The notes below the pieces were generated by a model that had not been told where the DNA came from, searched no databases, and saw only the letters and a list, made by a program, of their open reading frames with translations. The position numbers were made by a program, and so were the translations under genes. Positions 17,607 to 25,353 of a DNA stretch of 38,772 bases are shown piece after piece. Numbering within the stretch: position 1 is the stretch's first letter; each line of letters starts with the position of its first letter. Source of the DNA: an uncultured Clostridium sp. (GTDB lineage: Bacteria; Bacillota; Clostridia; TANB77; CAG-508); NCBI GenBank assembly GCA_958438515.1, contig CAUBRZ010000016.1, positions 1 through 38,772 on the forward strand. The letters are read 5' to 3'.

Positions 17607-18197
17607 TTAATTTTCTGATTTAATCGTCTCTTTCGTTTCCTCTTTATTGTCATTTTCATTTTCTGTACTTTTGCTATCTTCTTCTGCTTTTACTTCTTTA
17701 TCTTCGATATTTTCGTTTTGTTCCTCAGATTTAGTTTCTATATCAACTGGCATATTTTCTTCTTGCTTTACTTCTTTATCATCTTTGTTATCTTTTTCTT
17801 GTTCTTTGTTTATATCTTTGTTTATATCTTTGTTTATATCTTCGTTTTGTTTTTGTTCTTCCTTATTTTCTTCCTCTTTTGCTTCAAACTTTCTTGCTTC
17901 ATTCTTTATATTTAAAATTGGAATGTTTGCATACAAAGCTGGAGCTCCATTTGTACCATCACCATTATCTTTATTTGTAAGTCTTACATCAATGGCATTT
18001 TCGTCTACATCTATATATTTTTTTATTACATCTATAATTTCTTGTTTCATAAGTTCTAAAAAGTCAGCTGAGACATTTGCTCTATCTTGCATTAAGACTA
18101 AATGTAGTCTTTCCTTAGCTGCATCTTTTGAATTATTTGATGTTTTTTCTTCTTTTTTGTTTAATTTCTTAAAAAAATTCATTATGTTTTCAAACAT
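17607..18197 (-). CDS. minE: MinE with a long acidic C-terminal tail
   Basis: Residues 1-100 are a recognisable MinE: the membrane-contacting MFENIMNFFKKL helix, then AKERLHLVLMQDRANVS that contacts and stimulates MinD, then DVIKKYIDVDENAIDV. MinE is normally about 90 residues; this protein has 196. The extra 95 residues are a low-complexity Glu/Lys/Asn/Asp tail containing a D-I-N-K repeat encoded by a 12-base tandem repeat. MinE sets the position of the division septum by driving MinD oscillation or turnover. It follows minD by 25 bases. No minC is in the window. Confidence 0.9.
   Translation of the reverse strand: MFENIMNFFKKLNKKEEKTSNNSKDAAKERLHLVLMQDRANVSADFLELMKQEIIDVIKKYIDVDENAIDVRLTNKDNGDGTNGAPALYANIPILNIKNEARKFEAKEEENKEEQKQNEDINKDINKDINKEQEKDNKDDKEVKQEENMPVDIETKSEEQNENIEDKEVKAEEDSKSTENENDNKEETKETIKSEN
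17805..17840 (-). repeat. 12-base tandem repeat, three copies, inside minE
   Basis: TTTGTTTATATC occurs three times in a row without mismatch and encodes Asp-Ile-Asn-Lys on the minus strand. It is in frame, so copy-number change would alter tail length only. Confidence 0.9.
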
Positions 18198-18222
18198 TAC
18201 TTTAACTTACCCCCAAATTGAT

Positions 18223-19017
18223 TTATTGTTTTTTGAATAGTCTTTTTAACTTAGCAAAAAATCCTCTTTCTTGACCAGGAATTGTAACTTCTATTTTTTC
18301 TCCTAAGACTCTTTTTGCTATTTCAATATATGCTTTTCCTGATGGTGCTTTTTTATTTTGAATAACTGGTTCTCCTTTATTTGTTTGTGTAATAATATAT
18401 TCATCATCTGGGACTACACCAATCAAATCAATTGATAAAAGGTCTACTATATCATCAACATCCATCATTTCACCTTTTTTAACCATATTTGGTCTAATTC
18501 TATTTATCACTAATTCTGGATTTTTTATTTCTGATGATTCTAAAAGTCCGATTATTCTATCTGCATCTCTAATTGCTGATATCTCTGCTGTTGTTACAAC
18601 TATTGCCCTGTCTGCCCCTGCAATTGCATTTTTAAACCCTTGCTCAATTCCAGCTGGACAATCAATTAAGATATAATCAAACTCTTTTTTTAGTTTTCCT
18701 ACTAAATCTTTCATTTGTTCTTCATTTACTGCACTTTTATCTCTTGTTTGAGCTGCTGGTAGTAGGTATAATTCTTTAAATCTCTTATCTTTAATTAATG
18801 CTTGTCTTAATTTACATTTTTCTTCTACAACATCTACTATGTCATATACTATTCTATTTTCCAATCCCATAACAACATCTAAGTTACGTAATCCAATATC
18901 AGTATCTACTAATGCTACCTTTTTTCCTTCTAATGCTAAACTTGAACCTAAATTTGCTGTTGTTGTTGTTTTTCCTACTCCACCTTTACCTGATGTTATA
19001 ACAATTACTTCTCCCAT
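18223..19017 (-). CDS. minD: Septum-site determining ATPase MinD
   Basis: A 264-residue ParA-type ATPase. The deviant Walker A SGKGGVGKTT is at residues 9-18, VALVDTDIGLRNLDV follows, and DCPAGIEQGF is the switch II region. The last residues FFAKLKRLFKKQ form the amphipathic membrane-targeting helix. MinD recruits the division inhibitor to the membrane. It lies directly upstream of minE. ATG 19017 has an AAGGAGG site. MinC, the usual partner, is not in the window. Confidence 0.96.
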   Translation of the reverse strand: MGEVIVITSGKGGVGKTTTTANLGSSLALEGKKVALVDTDIGLRNLDVVMGLENRIVYDIVDVVEEKCKLRQALIKDKRFKELYLLPAAQTRDKSAVNEEQMKDLVGKLKKEFDYILIDCPAGIEQGFKNAIAGADRAIVVTTAEISAIRDADRIIGLLESSEIKNPELVINRIRPNMVKKGEMMDVDDIVDLLSIDLIGVVPDDEYIITQTNKGEPVIQNKKAPSGKAYIEIAKRVLGEKIEVTIPGQERGFFAKLKRLFKKQ

Positions 19018-19152
19018 AATTTTCCTCCTTAGGATTTTAAAAACACATTTTCAATAGCTATATGATATAACGAAAACGCCAAAAAGTCAATAAATTTTAC
19101 ACGAAAATTACAAAAATATTTCTAAATTATTACAATTTCTTTACAAAGGTAC

Positions 19153-19191
19153 AAAATAAAACAGAAACTATAAATTTTATTATAATTTCTG
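19153..19191 (-). terminator. Terminator of the pilin-FGE gene
   Basis: On the minus strand an imperfect 11-base inverted repeat (plus arms 19162-19172 and 19181-19191, one G-U pair) is followed by TTTTATTTT. It separates the pilin-FGE gene from minD, suggesting that minD has its own promoter in 19018-19150. Confidence 0.65.
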
Positions 19192-19199
19192 CAATTATT

Positions 19200-20957
19200 T
19201 TACTTATATAATGTTACTCTAAAACCACGACTAGAATATAATATATCAGCAGAGTCTTTTAGTACCGTTGCTGCTGGATAATAATCGCTGTAAGCTTCTC
19301 CTCCTCTAGTTATATAAGAATTTTGGGAATTTCCAGAATTACTTAATGTCCATTCCCATGCATTTCCTGCAAAATCATATATGTTAAGAATTTTATTTCT
19401 TTCTGATATTCCTGTTGAAGTATAGTACTTATGATTTTCCTTATTAATCGTTGTTGTTACCTCTGTATAATTTACATTATAAGTATCTGCATTTATATAG
19501 TATCCTTTTGTTAATTTAAACGCACTTTTTGCATAATTTCCCCAATTTGTACTATCTTCGATAATTTCTTTTTTAGTTAATTCTCCTGATTCCTCCATAA
19601 ACTTACATACTAAATCCCATTGAATTCCAAACATTAAACTTACTGTATAATCCTCATTTGAAAGTGCATTTGCTAGTTTTTCTGCTTGATTCACATTAAC
19701 AAAATTATATAAATATAAGTCTTTTTTACTTTGTGGCAATCCATAATTTGTATTTAAACTTTCAAAGCTTTCTGTCCCATTACCTGATATTTTTGGAGTA
19801 GTTGTTCCTGCTTCATATCTTGCAATATAAAAACCATTATTTTCATATATACTTTTTAACATCTTTTGCTTCAATACATTATATTCATCTTCTGTTAGCC
19901 CACAGCCATCAATCCATGTATCTGTATATTCCTCTGTTCTATAATCTTTAGTATAATCTCTTAATGCTTGTTCGATTTTATCATATTCATCAGAATTGCC
20001 AACTCCATTCAATACTACTTTTGGCACTCTTATCCACACATATTCATTATCATTAGAATCTTTTATAACTAAACCTTGGTTTATTGTATTCATTCTTGTA
20101 TCTTTACTAACTTTAAATCCGTTAGGAATATATGCTATATCATCATTCTTGTCTTTATATACACTAGTTTTATCATATTCCTTTGAAAAATTATTAACTG
20201 GTAATACAATTATATTATTGTTAGTTTGATTTTTGTAATACCCATTAAATAAGTTTACACTTTCAATAAATTCCTCTTCTTTCCCAGTTTGTATTTCTAG
20301 TTCTTCTGGTACATCTGTAATTTTATTTTCCACAACTATCCATTCTAGAGTATCATTTTCATCATCTTGTTTTTGAATGATTATTCCTGTTTGTTTATTT
20401 CCTGAAATATATATATATCCATCTGGTATCTTAACATTATCTATATATTTTAGTTCTACTTTTTGTGTATCTTTCTCCTCTTGTGTATAATCTGTATAAT
20501 ATTTGATTCCATCTATATTTACACCTTTTACATAAAATATATTATGACTTGACTCATTTATAATATACAAATCTTCTAAGTTGTTTATTTCTTCTGATAA
20601 TTCAGATTTATCTTTTATCTTTTCATAATCTTTGCCATATGTTAGTGTTACGTTTTCTATCGCAGACAAGTCAATTACATAAAAATCTCCTGTATCAACT
20701 TTATCACTTATTATTCCTCGTAAGTTAGTTAAATTAGTATATTTTATTTTGGCAGGAATTTTCCCATAATCAGCATAATATGAAGATACCTTATCTCTTA
20801 GGTTTCCTATATCTGTTTGCATACTTTTTAAGTTTTGTATACCTAAATTGTCTCGTACGTTATAGATTACAATATTACTTAATATTAATATGACTACAAC
20901 AGCAATAGTTAAAGCTATTAAACTTATACCTTTCTTATTTTTATAAAAGTTTTTCAT
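19200..20957 (-). CDS. Pilin-like protein fused to an FGE/SUMF-fold domain
   Basis: A 585-residue protein. The N-terminus KNKKGISLIALTIAVVVIL looks like a class III (prepilin) signal: a basic leader ending in Gly, then a long hydrophobic helix. The usual Glu at mature position 5 is absent (SLIAL instead of TLIEL). The middle is acidic and not recognised. The last 280 residues follow the formylglycine-generating-enzyme/C-type-lectin fold: YVWIRVPKVV, GFYIARYEAG, VSLMFGIQWDLVCKFM, YDFAGNAWEWTLS, YITRGG and SSRGFRVTL. Catalytic Cys residues of true FGE are not evident, so binding and not catalysis is more likely. It sits between spoIVFB and minD. A truncated relative is at 15037-15379. Confidence 0.75.
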   Translation of the reverse strand: MKNFYKNKKGISLIALTIAVVVILILSNIVIYNVRDNLGIQNLKSMQTDIGNLRDKVSSYYADYGKIPAKIKYTNLTNLRGIISDKVDTGDFYVIDLSAIENVTLTYGKDYEKIKDKSELSEEINNLEDLYIINESSHNIFYVKGVNIDGIKYYTDYTQEEKDTQKVELKYIDNVKIPDGYIYISGNKQTGIIIQKQDDENDTLEWIVVENKITDVPEELEIQTGKEEEFIESVNLFNGYYKNQTNNNIIVLPVNNFSKEYDKTSVYKDKNDDIAYIPNGFKVSKDTRMNTINQGLVIKDSNDNEYVWIRVPKVVLNGVGNSDEYDKIEQALRDYTKDYRTEEYTDTWIDGCGLTEDEYNVLKQKMLKSIYENNGFYIARYEAGTTTPKISGNGTESFESLNTNYGLPQSKKDLYLYNFVNVNQAEKLANALSNEDYTVSLMFGIQWDLVCKFMEESGELTKKEIIEDSTNWGNYAKSAFKLTKGYYINADTYNVNYTEVTTTINKENHKYYTSTGISERNKILNIYDFAGNAWEWTLSNSGNSQNSYITRGGEAYSDYYPAATVLKDSADILYSSRGFRVTLYK

Positions 20958-21014
20958 CCTTTGAATTCTCCTTTTTTATCTTTAGTATTAGTTTACTATT
21001 TATCCAAATTAATT

Positions 21015-21665
21015 TCAATAGTTTTTCTCTATTAAATCATAAATTTTGTTTCTTCTTTTATAAATAATATCTTGCTTTATATAAAGCCCCCAAAGAAATA
21101 TAACAATAATAAATATGGCAATATTTTCCATATAATATATTGCTATACTTGAAATAAATGTTACTATAAGTAATATAATAAGTGAAAAACAATTTGTAAA
21201 TTTTTCTGCTTTTCTTTTTCCATAAAATATATGTAATACTTCTTGTATAATCCTTCCACCATCTAATGGATATATAGGCAATAAATTAAATAAAATAAGT
21301 ACTAAATTTGAATATATAATCATTAAATCTGAAAATAGTCCAAACTCTATGTTTTTTGCAATCAAAATAATAATAAAGTTTGTAAAAGGTCCTGCTAATG
21401 CTACTATAATTTTCTTAATTTCTAGCATATTTCCTTTTAATATTTTTTTGTTATAGTCTTTTGTAGTTAACTTAAACGATATGCTCACTCCATAAGGCTT
21501 TATTTCCATTTTTTCTGGTTTCATTCCCATGATTAATCCTGCTACTAAATGTCCTAATTCATGAATAAGAGCAAAAATTATAATCATTACATATGTTTCT
21601 ATTTGTTTTGTAAAATAAAATAATATCAAAAATAAAAATATTTTTAAATCAATTCTAAATCGCAT
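21015..21665 (-). CDS. spoIVFB: Intramembrane metalloprotease SpoIVFB
   Basis: A 216-residue site-2-type (M50) protease. The zinc motif HELGH is at residues 35-39 inside a membrane segment, and the third ligand is Asp135 in LLPIYPLDGGRI. In Bacillus subtilis SpoIVFB cleaves pro-sigma-K in the outer forespore membrane; the same role is likely here, though clostridial sigma-K is not always made as a pro-form. It is directly downstream of spoIVFA, which in Bacillus inhibits it. The ribosome binding site AAAGGAG lies just after the frame-shifted spoIVFA stop at 21678. Confidence 0.9.
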   Translation of the reverse strand: MRFRIDLKIFLFLILFYFTKQIETYVMIIIFALIHELGHLVAGLIMGMKPEKMEIKPYGVSISFKLTTKDYNKKILKGNMLEIKKIIVALAGPFTNFIIILIAKNIEFGLFSDLMIIYSNLVLILFNLLPIYPLDGGRIIQEVLHIFYGKRKAEKFTNCFSLIILLIVTFISSIAIYYMENIAIFIIVIFLWGLYIKQDIIYKRRNKIYDLIEKNY

Positions 21666-21677
21666 ACTTCTTCTCCT

Positions 21678-22557
21678 TTACAATTCTAAAATACTTTGTG
21701 GGTCTATTATCCTTTCTGAGATTCTTATTTCGAAATGTAAGTGTGGACCGTGTTGAATTTCCCGTTGAACCTACTTCTGCGATTTCTTGCCCTTGTACTA
21801 CTTTATCTGCTTGTTTTACATATAAATTATTACAATGTGCATAAATAATACTTACCTCACCAATTTGAATTTTTAAATGTTTTCCATAATCTCCTTCTTC
21901 TGATGCTAGTACAACTTCTCCATCTGTTGCTGCTTTTATTTTTGTCCCTAAATTAGCTGCAATGTCAGTTCCTGTATGGTTTTTGGGTACTCTTCCTGTT
22001 GCTGTTTCTCTTTGTCCAAATCTTGAAGTTATTGTCCCTTCTATTGGCTTTATAAATGTTGTTGTATTTTTAATATTTATAATATCTCGTTCTGTCTGTG
22101 ATAATGTAGTATTATTTTCCTGTTCACTTTTCTGTTCATTTTCTTGATTATCTTCTTGTTGACTTTCATTTGAATTATCTATATTTTCTTCTGCTCCCCC
22201 TATTGCTTCTGAATCAGGTTGTTGCTCATTTTCAGTACTTTTTGGAATAATACTTTCAATTTTACACTTTAAAAAATCATATATTTCATTAAAGTTTGTA
22301 TCATATGATAGTATATCATTAACTTGATTCGTAAAATCTTTTGAAAATACATATTGGTTATTTTGCACAACATATATGACAAGATATATTGATACACATA
22401 TTAATATTTGAATAATCATCTTTTTTAGTAATTTAACATCTTTTTTCTCATTATTAACATTTACAGTTGCTATTGGTCTACTGTTTCCTTGTTTTCTTCT
22501 TTCATAAATTTCTTCAGCTCGTCTTATTTTTTCTTCTACTGATATTGTTCTTTCCAT
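21678..22557 (-). CDS. spoIVFA: SpoIVFA-like M23/LytM protein, interrupted by a +1 shift at CGG
   Basis: Read with one skipped base at 21748-21750 this gives 292 residues: a cytoplasmic part, one membrane segment (about 45-63), an acidic Gln/Glu-rich linker and a LytM domain. Zinc-ligand motifs are His194 and Asp198 in HTGTD, and His274 in GPHLHFEI, the latter only in the shifted frame. Zero frame gives TRSTLTFRNKNLR and runs into the spoIVFB start. The shifted stop lies just before the spoIVFB ribosome binding site, which supports it as the real end. Adjacency to the M50 protease identifies it as the SpoIVFA-type regulator. ATG 22557 has an AGGAAGAGG site. Confidence 0.85.
21748..21750 (-). 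other. CGG frame-shift site in spoIVFA
   Basis: Zero-frame TCA ACA CGG TCC; with one base skipped ACA (C) GGT CCA CAC TTA CAT, giving Thr-Gly-Pro-His-Leu-His, the M23 active-site motif. Confidence 0.85.
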
Positions 22558-22620
22558 AAAAAAAGCACCTCTTCCTTAGTTTCTTTGTAAACTATATGTT
22601 TGGAAAAGATGTTTTATTCA

Positions 22621-22968
22621 TTATTTCATTAATATAATTAAGCTTTCTATTAGAGCTACAAAGCTTATAACATATGCGTAATTTTTTATTCTTTTATATT
22701 TGCGATTAGCTTTTTTTTGATAATTATTATTCATACTTTTCTTTTCTTCTAATTTAGAAATATAATTCGACACAAGCATTTCTGCTTCCTTTAATATATA
22801 GTCACTTTCTTTTTTTATATTTTGTTTATTGTCAATAGTTTTATTTTTTTCTATTTTTTCAAGGTTTTTCACCTTTTTATTTGCCTTTAAAACAATTATA
22901 GCTTCTTCAACTATATTAGATGGTAAATTTTTTAACACTATCATGTTCTTTAAATCACTTTGATTCAT
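22621..22968 (-). CDS. Hypothetical tail-anchored coiled-coil protein
   Basis: Not recognised. The 115-residue protein is very Lys-rich, has a likely helical/coiled-coil middle (about 30-85) and one hydrophobic segment at the very C-terminus (YAYVISFVALIESLIILM), so it is probably tail-anchored with its bulk in the cytoplasm. A strong AAGGAGG site supports ATG 22968. It lies 63 bases upstream of spoIVFA in the same direction and may belong to the same sporulation transcript, though that is only positional. Confidence 0.7.
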   Translation of the reverse strand: MNQSDLKNMIVLKNLPSNIVEEAIIVLKANKKVKNLEKIEKNKTIDNKQNIKKESDYILKEAEMLVSNYISKLEEKKSMNNNYQKKANRKYKRIKNYAYVISFVALIESLIILMK

Positions 22969-23048
22969 TTATACCTCCTTATAATTATGTATTTATATTA
23001 TTTTTTCCAAAAATTTCAAAGTTATACCTTTGTATTTGTAAACAAAAT

Positions 23049-23077
23049 TTTACATAATCTACTTTTTGTGCTATAAT
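23049..23077 (+). promoter_or_regulatory. Strong sigma-A type promoter of the small Cys-rich gene
   Basis: TTTACA (23049-23054), 17 bases, TATAAT (23072-23077), followed by an AAGGAGG ribosome binding site at 23116-23122. One of the best promoter matches in the window. Confidence 0.8.
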
Positions 23078-23128
23078 AGTAATTAGAAAGATTTGTAGAT
23101 AACTTAAAGGATTACAAGGAGGAATTAT

Positions 23129-23479
23129 ATGACACTTATAAAAGATTTCAACTGTGCAGCAAAAGATTTAATTGATGATCAATTTGTCATTCGGCTAATT
23201 GCACTAAGAGACAAAGAATTTCACAAATGCCGAAAAATATGTTTGGAAAGGTCAAAAACAGACAAACTTGATCCAAGCTTTGTTAAAGCTTGTAAAACGT
23301 ATTGCATTTTACCAACTGAATTTTTGTTTTATTTATATTTTAAATCTTTAGGAAAAGCCTTAAAAAATAAAAACATCATAGATTACTGTGACTGTTTTTA
23401 CAAAAATGAAGCAAAGTATCATCGTGAAAAAGAACGTTACAAAACTGCAATATTTCTTGAATCTTTCGCTACTTACTAA
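23129..23479 (+). CDS. Small Cys-rich protein with the only unshifted in-frame CGG
   Basis: Not recognised. The 116-residue protein has seven cysteines, including C-x3-C pairs in HKCRKICLE and KACKTYCIL and a C-x-C in DYCDCFY, a pattern that could bind metal, but no known motif was identified. It is monocistronic, with a near-consensus promoter, strong ribosome binding site and strong terminator, so it is probably well expressed. Codon 22 (23192-23194) is CGG, followed by CTA: here zero frame stays open for 94 more codons, while a +1 shift would read GGC and then TAA. Thus either this CGG is read as a sense codon or the gene ends as a 22-residue peptide. Confidence 0.7.
   Translation: MTLIKDFNCAAKDLIDDQFVIRLIALRDKEFHKCRKICLERSKTDKLDPSFVKACKTYCILPTEFLFYLYFKSLGKALKNKNIIDYCDCFYKNEAKYHREKERYKTAIFLESFATY
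23192..23194 (+). other. In-frame CGG without frame break
   Basis: Codons ATT CGG CTA ATT. The quadruplet is CGGC, whereas the six break sites are CGGA (2) or CGGT (4). A +1 shift here would give GGC TAA, i.e. Gly-stop. Confidence 0.85.
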
Positions 23480-23493
23480 GTAGTATTTTAAGT

Positions 23494-23525
23494 AAAAGCT
23501 CTCTTGAGAATTCAAGAGAGCTTTT
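23494..23525 (+). terminator. Terminator of the small Cys-rich gene
   Basis: A 14-base perfect stem (AAAAGCTCTCTTGA / TCAAGAGAGCTTTT) with a 4-base loop, followed by TATTTT. The rest of 23526-23757 is AT-rich and shows no gene. Confidence 0.9.
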
Positions 23526-23757
23526 TATTTTGGTATAGTACACCATATCTATATTATTTTTTAATTATAGCAAACAAGCCTTTCAATGCATAAAATTATT
23601 ATATTTTTCTAGTCACAATAAATCTATGTATAATAAGTATATTAAATATACTTATCACAAATGTAACTAATGTAACTTTAGCACCTATTTATAAAAAAGG
23701 CGTCTAAATATCTAATTTGAAGTGCACTTGATTTAATTATTTACTCTCGAGTGTGTT

Positions 23758-24576
23758 CTATGCACTTTTCAATTCTAATCGTAACTTATCTGCAATCATT
23801 GCAATAAATTCTGAATTTGTAGGTTTTCCTTTAGCAGCTGAAATTGTATATCCAAATATATTTTCAACAGCTTCTTGTTGTCCCCTTCCCCATGCAACCT
23901 CTATTGCATGACGAATTGCACGTTCTACTCTTGATGGTGTAGTATTATACTTAAAAGCAATTTTTGGATATAAACTCTTTGTTATTTGGTTTATAACATC
24001 AATATCATTAACTACCATCATTATAGCCTCTCTTAGATATTGGTATCCTTTAATATGTGCTGGTACACCAACTTCATGAATAATATTTGTAACAAGTGCT
24101 TCTAAATTTTCTTCTTTTTTACCTGCATCTTTTGATAAATCTATGTATTGTTGTTTTACTTCTTTTGTAATAAAATTATTTGTACTCTGATTTGGTTTAA
24201 AAAACTTAATCTCTCTTATCCTTTTTATTAATAGTTCTATGTCAAAAGGTTTTACAACATAATACTCTGCTCCTAATGAAATTGCCTTTTGTGTTACTTT
24301 ATCTTGACCTACTGCTGATAACATAATGCTAATTGGTTTTTTCTCATTTTTCATATCTCTAATTTCTTCTAATACTCCTAACCCATCAAGATGTGGCATA
24401 ATCACATCTAATAAAACTACATCTGGATTAGTGTTTGTTATCATATCCATTGCTTCATTTCCATCTTTTGCCATTCCTATTACTTCCATATCATCTTGTG
24501 AATTTATGTAAGTTGATAATGTATGGCTAAATTCTTGATTATCATCTGCTATTAAAACAGAAATTCTTTCTTTCAT
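23758..24576 (-). CDS. spo0A: Sporulation master regulator Spo0A
   Basis: A 272-residue response regulator. The receiver domain has the acidic pair in IADDN, the phosphoacceptor Asp57 in VVLLDVIMPHLDG, and Lys in VVKPFD. The Spo0A-specific effector domain follows, with TNIIHEVGVPAHIKGYQYLR and the recognition helix SRVERAIRHAIEVAWGRG. Phosphorylated Spo0A starts endospore formation. I choose ATG 24576 (AGGAGGG 5 bases upstream) over the upstream ATG at 24621, which lies over the -10 box of a promoter. It stands alone, without spoIVB next to it in the window. Confidence 0.97.
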   Translation of the reverse strand: MKERISVLIADDNQEFSHTLSTYINSQDDMEVIGMAKDGNEAMDMITNTNPDVVLLDVIMPHLDGLGVLEEIRDMKNEKKPISIMLSAVGQDKVTQKAISLGAEYYVVKPFDIELLIKRIREIKFFKPNQSTNNFITKEVKQQYIDLSKDAGKKEENLEALVTNIIHEVGVPAHIKGYQYLREAIMMVVNDIDVINQITKSLYPKIAFKYNTTPSRVERAIRHAIEVAWGRGQQEAVENIFGYTISAAKGKPTNSEFIAMIADKLRLELKSA

Positions 24577-24622
24577 AATTTCCCTCCTAAAATATTTTCG
24601 CTGTAAATTTTTTACAGTCATG

Positions 24623-24651
24623 ATTATAATACTTTATTTGGGATTTTGCAA
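24623..24651 (-). promoter_or_regulatory. Sigma-A type promoter of spo0A
   Basis: On the minus strand TTGCAA (24646-24651), a 17-base spacer and TATAAT (24623-24628), about 40 bases before the chosen spo0A start. Confidence 0.75.
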
Positions 24652-24696
24652 TTATTTATGGAATTTTTTTCCATTTATTTTGTAAAAGCACTTTTT

Positions 24697-25329
24697 TTAT
24701 ATACTTTTCGTTATAAATTTTTTAGATAATTCTTTTATATTATTTAATTTTATGTTTTTTACCTCAAAATCTCGCAATAATTTCTGTTTTTTCACATCTT
24801 CCAATTCTATTTTACAAACAATAAATTCACTATATTGTGTATCTATTATATTTATATCATTATTTTTACAATAATATTTAAAATTTTCCAATTCATTATA
24901 TTCTAAGTTTACTATCAATTCATTTCCTAAACATTTTTTTACTTTGATACTACTTTCTAAAGCTAATAATAAACTATTAGAATATGCTCTTACTAATCCT
25001 CCTGTTCCTAGTAAAACTCCTCCGAAATATCTAGTTACTATTACTAAAACATTAACTAAACTATTTTTTTGTAAAATATTTAACATTGGTGCTCCTGCTG
25101 TTCCTGAAGGTTCTCCATCATCACTTGATTTTTCGATAACTTGTCCATTATCTATTATTCTATAAGCAATACAATTATGTCTTGCATCAAAATATTTCTT
25201 TTTAGTATCCCTTATAATCTCTTCTGCTTGTTTTATATCTTCAATATAAAATAAATTAGCAATAAATTTTGATTTTTTTTCAATTATTTGAGCTTGAACA
25301 TTTTCCTTTATTGTTATAAATTCTTCCAT
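24697..25329 (-). CDS. YigZ/IMPACT-family protein
   Basis: A 210-residue UPF0029/IMPACT-family protein. The hallmark SSDDGEPSGTAGAPMLN is at about residues 68-84 and VIVTRYFGGVLLGTGGLVRAY at about 97-117, followed by the usual smaller C-terminal ferredoxin-like domain. The molecular role in bacteria is not settled; eukaryotic IMPACT regulates translation via GCN1, and YigZ may bind nucleic acid. The ATG follows AGGGGG. It is in the same direction as the downstream spo0A but separated by the spo0A promoter. Confidence 0.9.
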   Translation of the reverse strand: MEEFITIKENVQAQIIEKKSKFIANLFYIEDIKQAEEIIRDTKKKYFDARHNCIAYRIIDNGQVIEKSSDDGEPSGTAGAPMLNILQKNSLVNVLVIVTRYFGGVLLGTGGLVRAYSNSLLLALESSIKVKKCLGNELIVNLEYNELENFKYYCKNNDINIIDTQYSEFIVCKIELEDVKKQKLLRDFEVKNIKLNNIKELSKKFITKSI

Positions 25330-25353
25330 TTTGCCCCCTTTTATAGGAATTTT

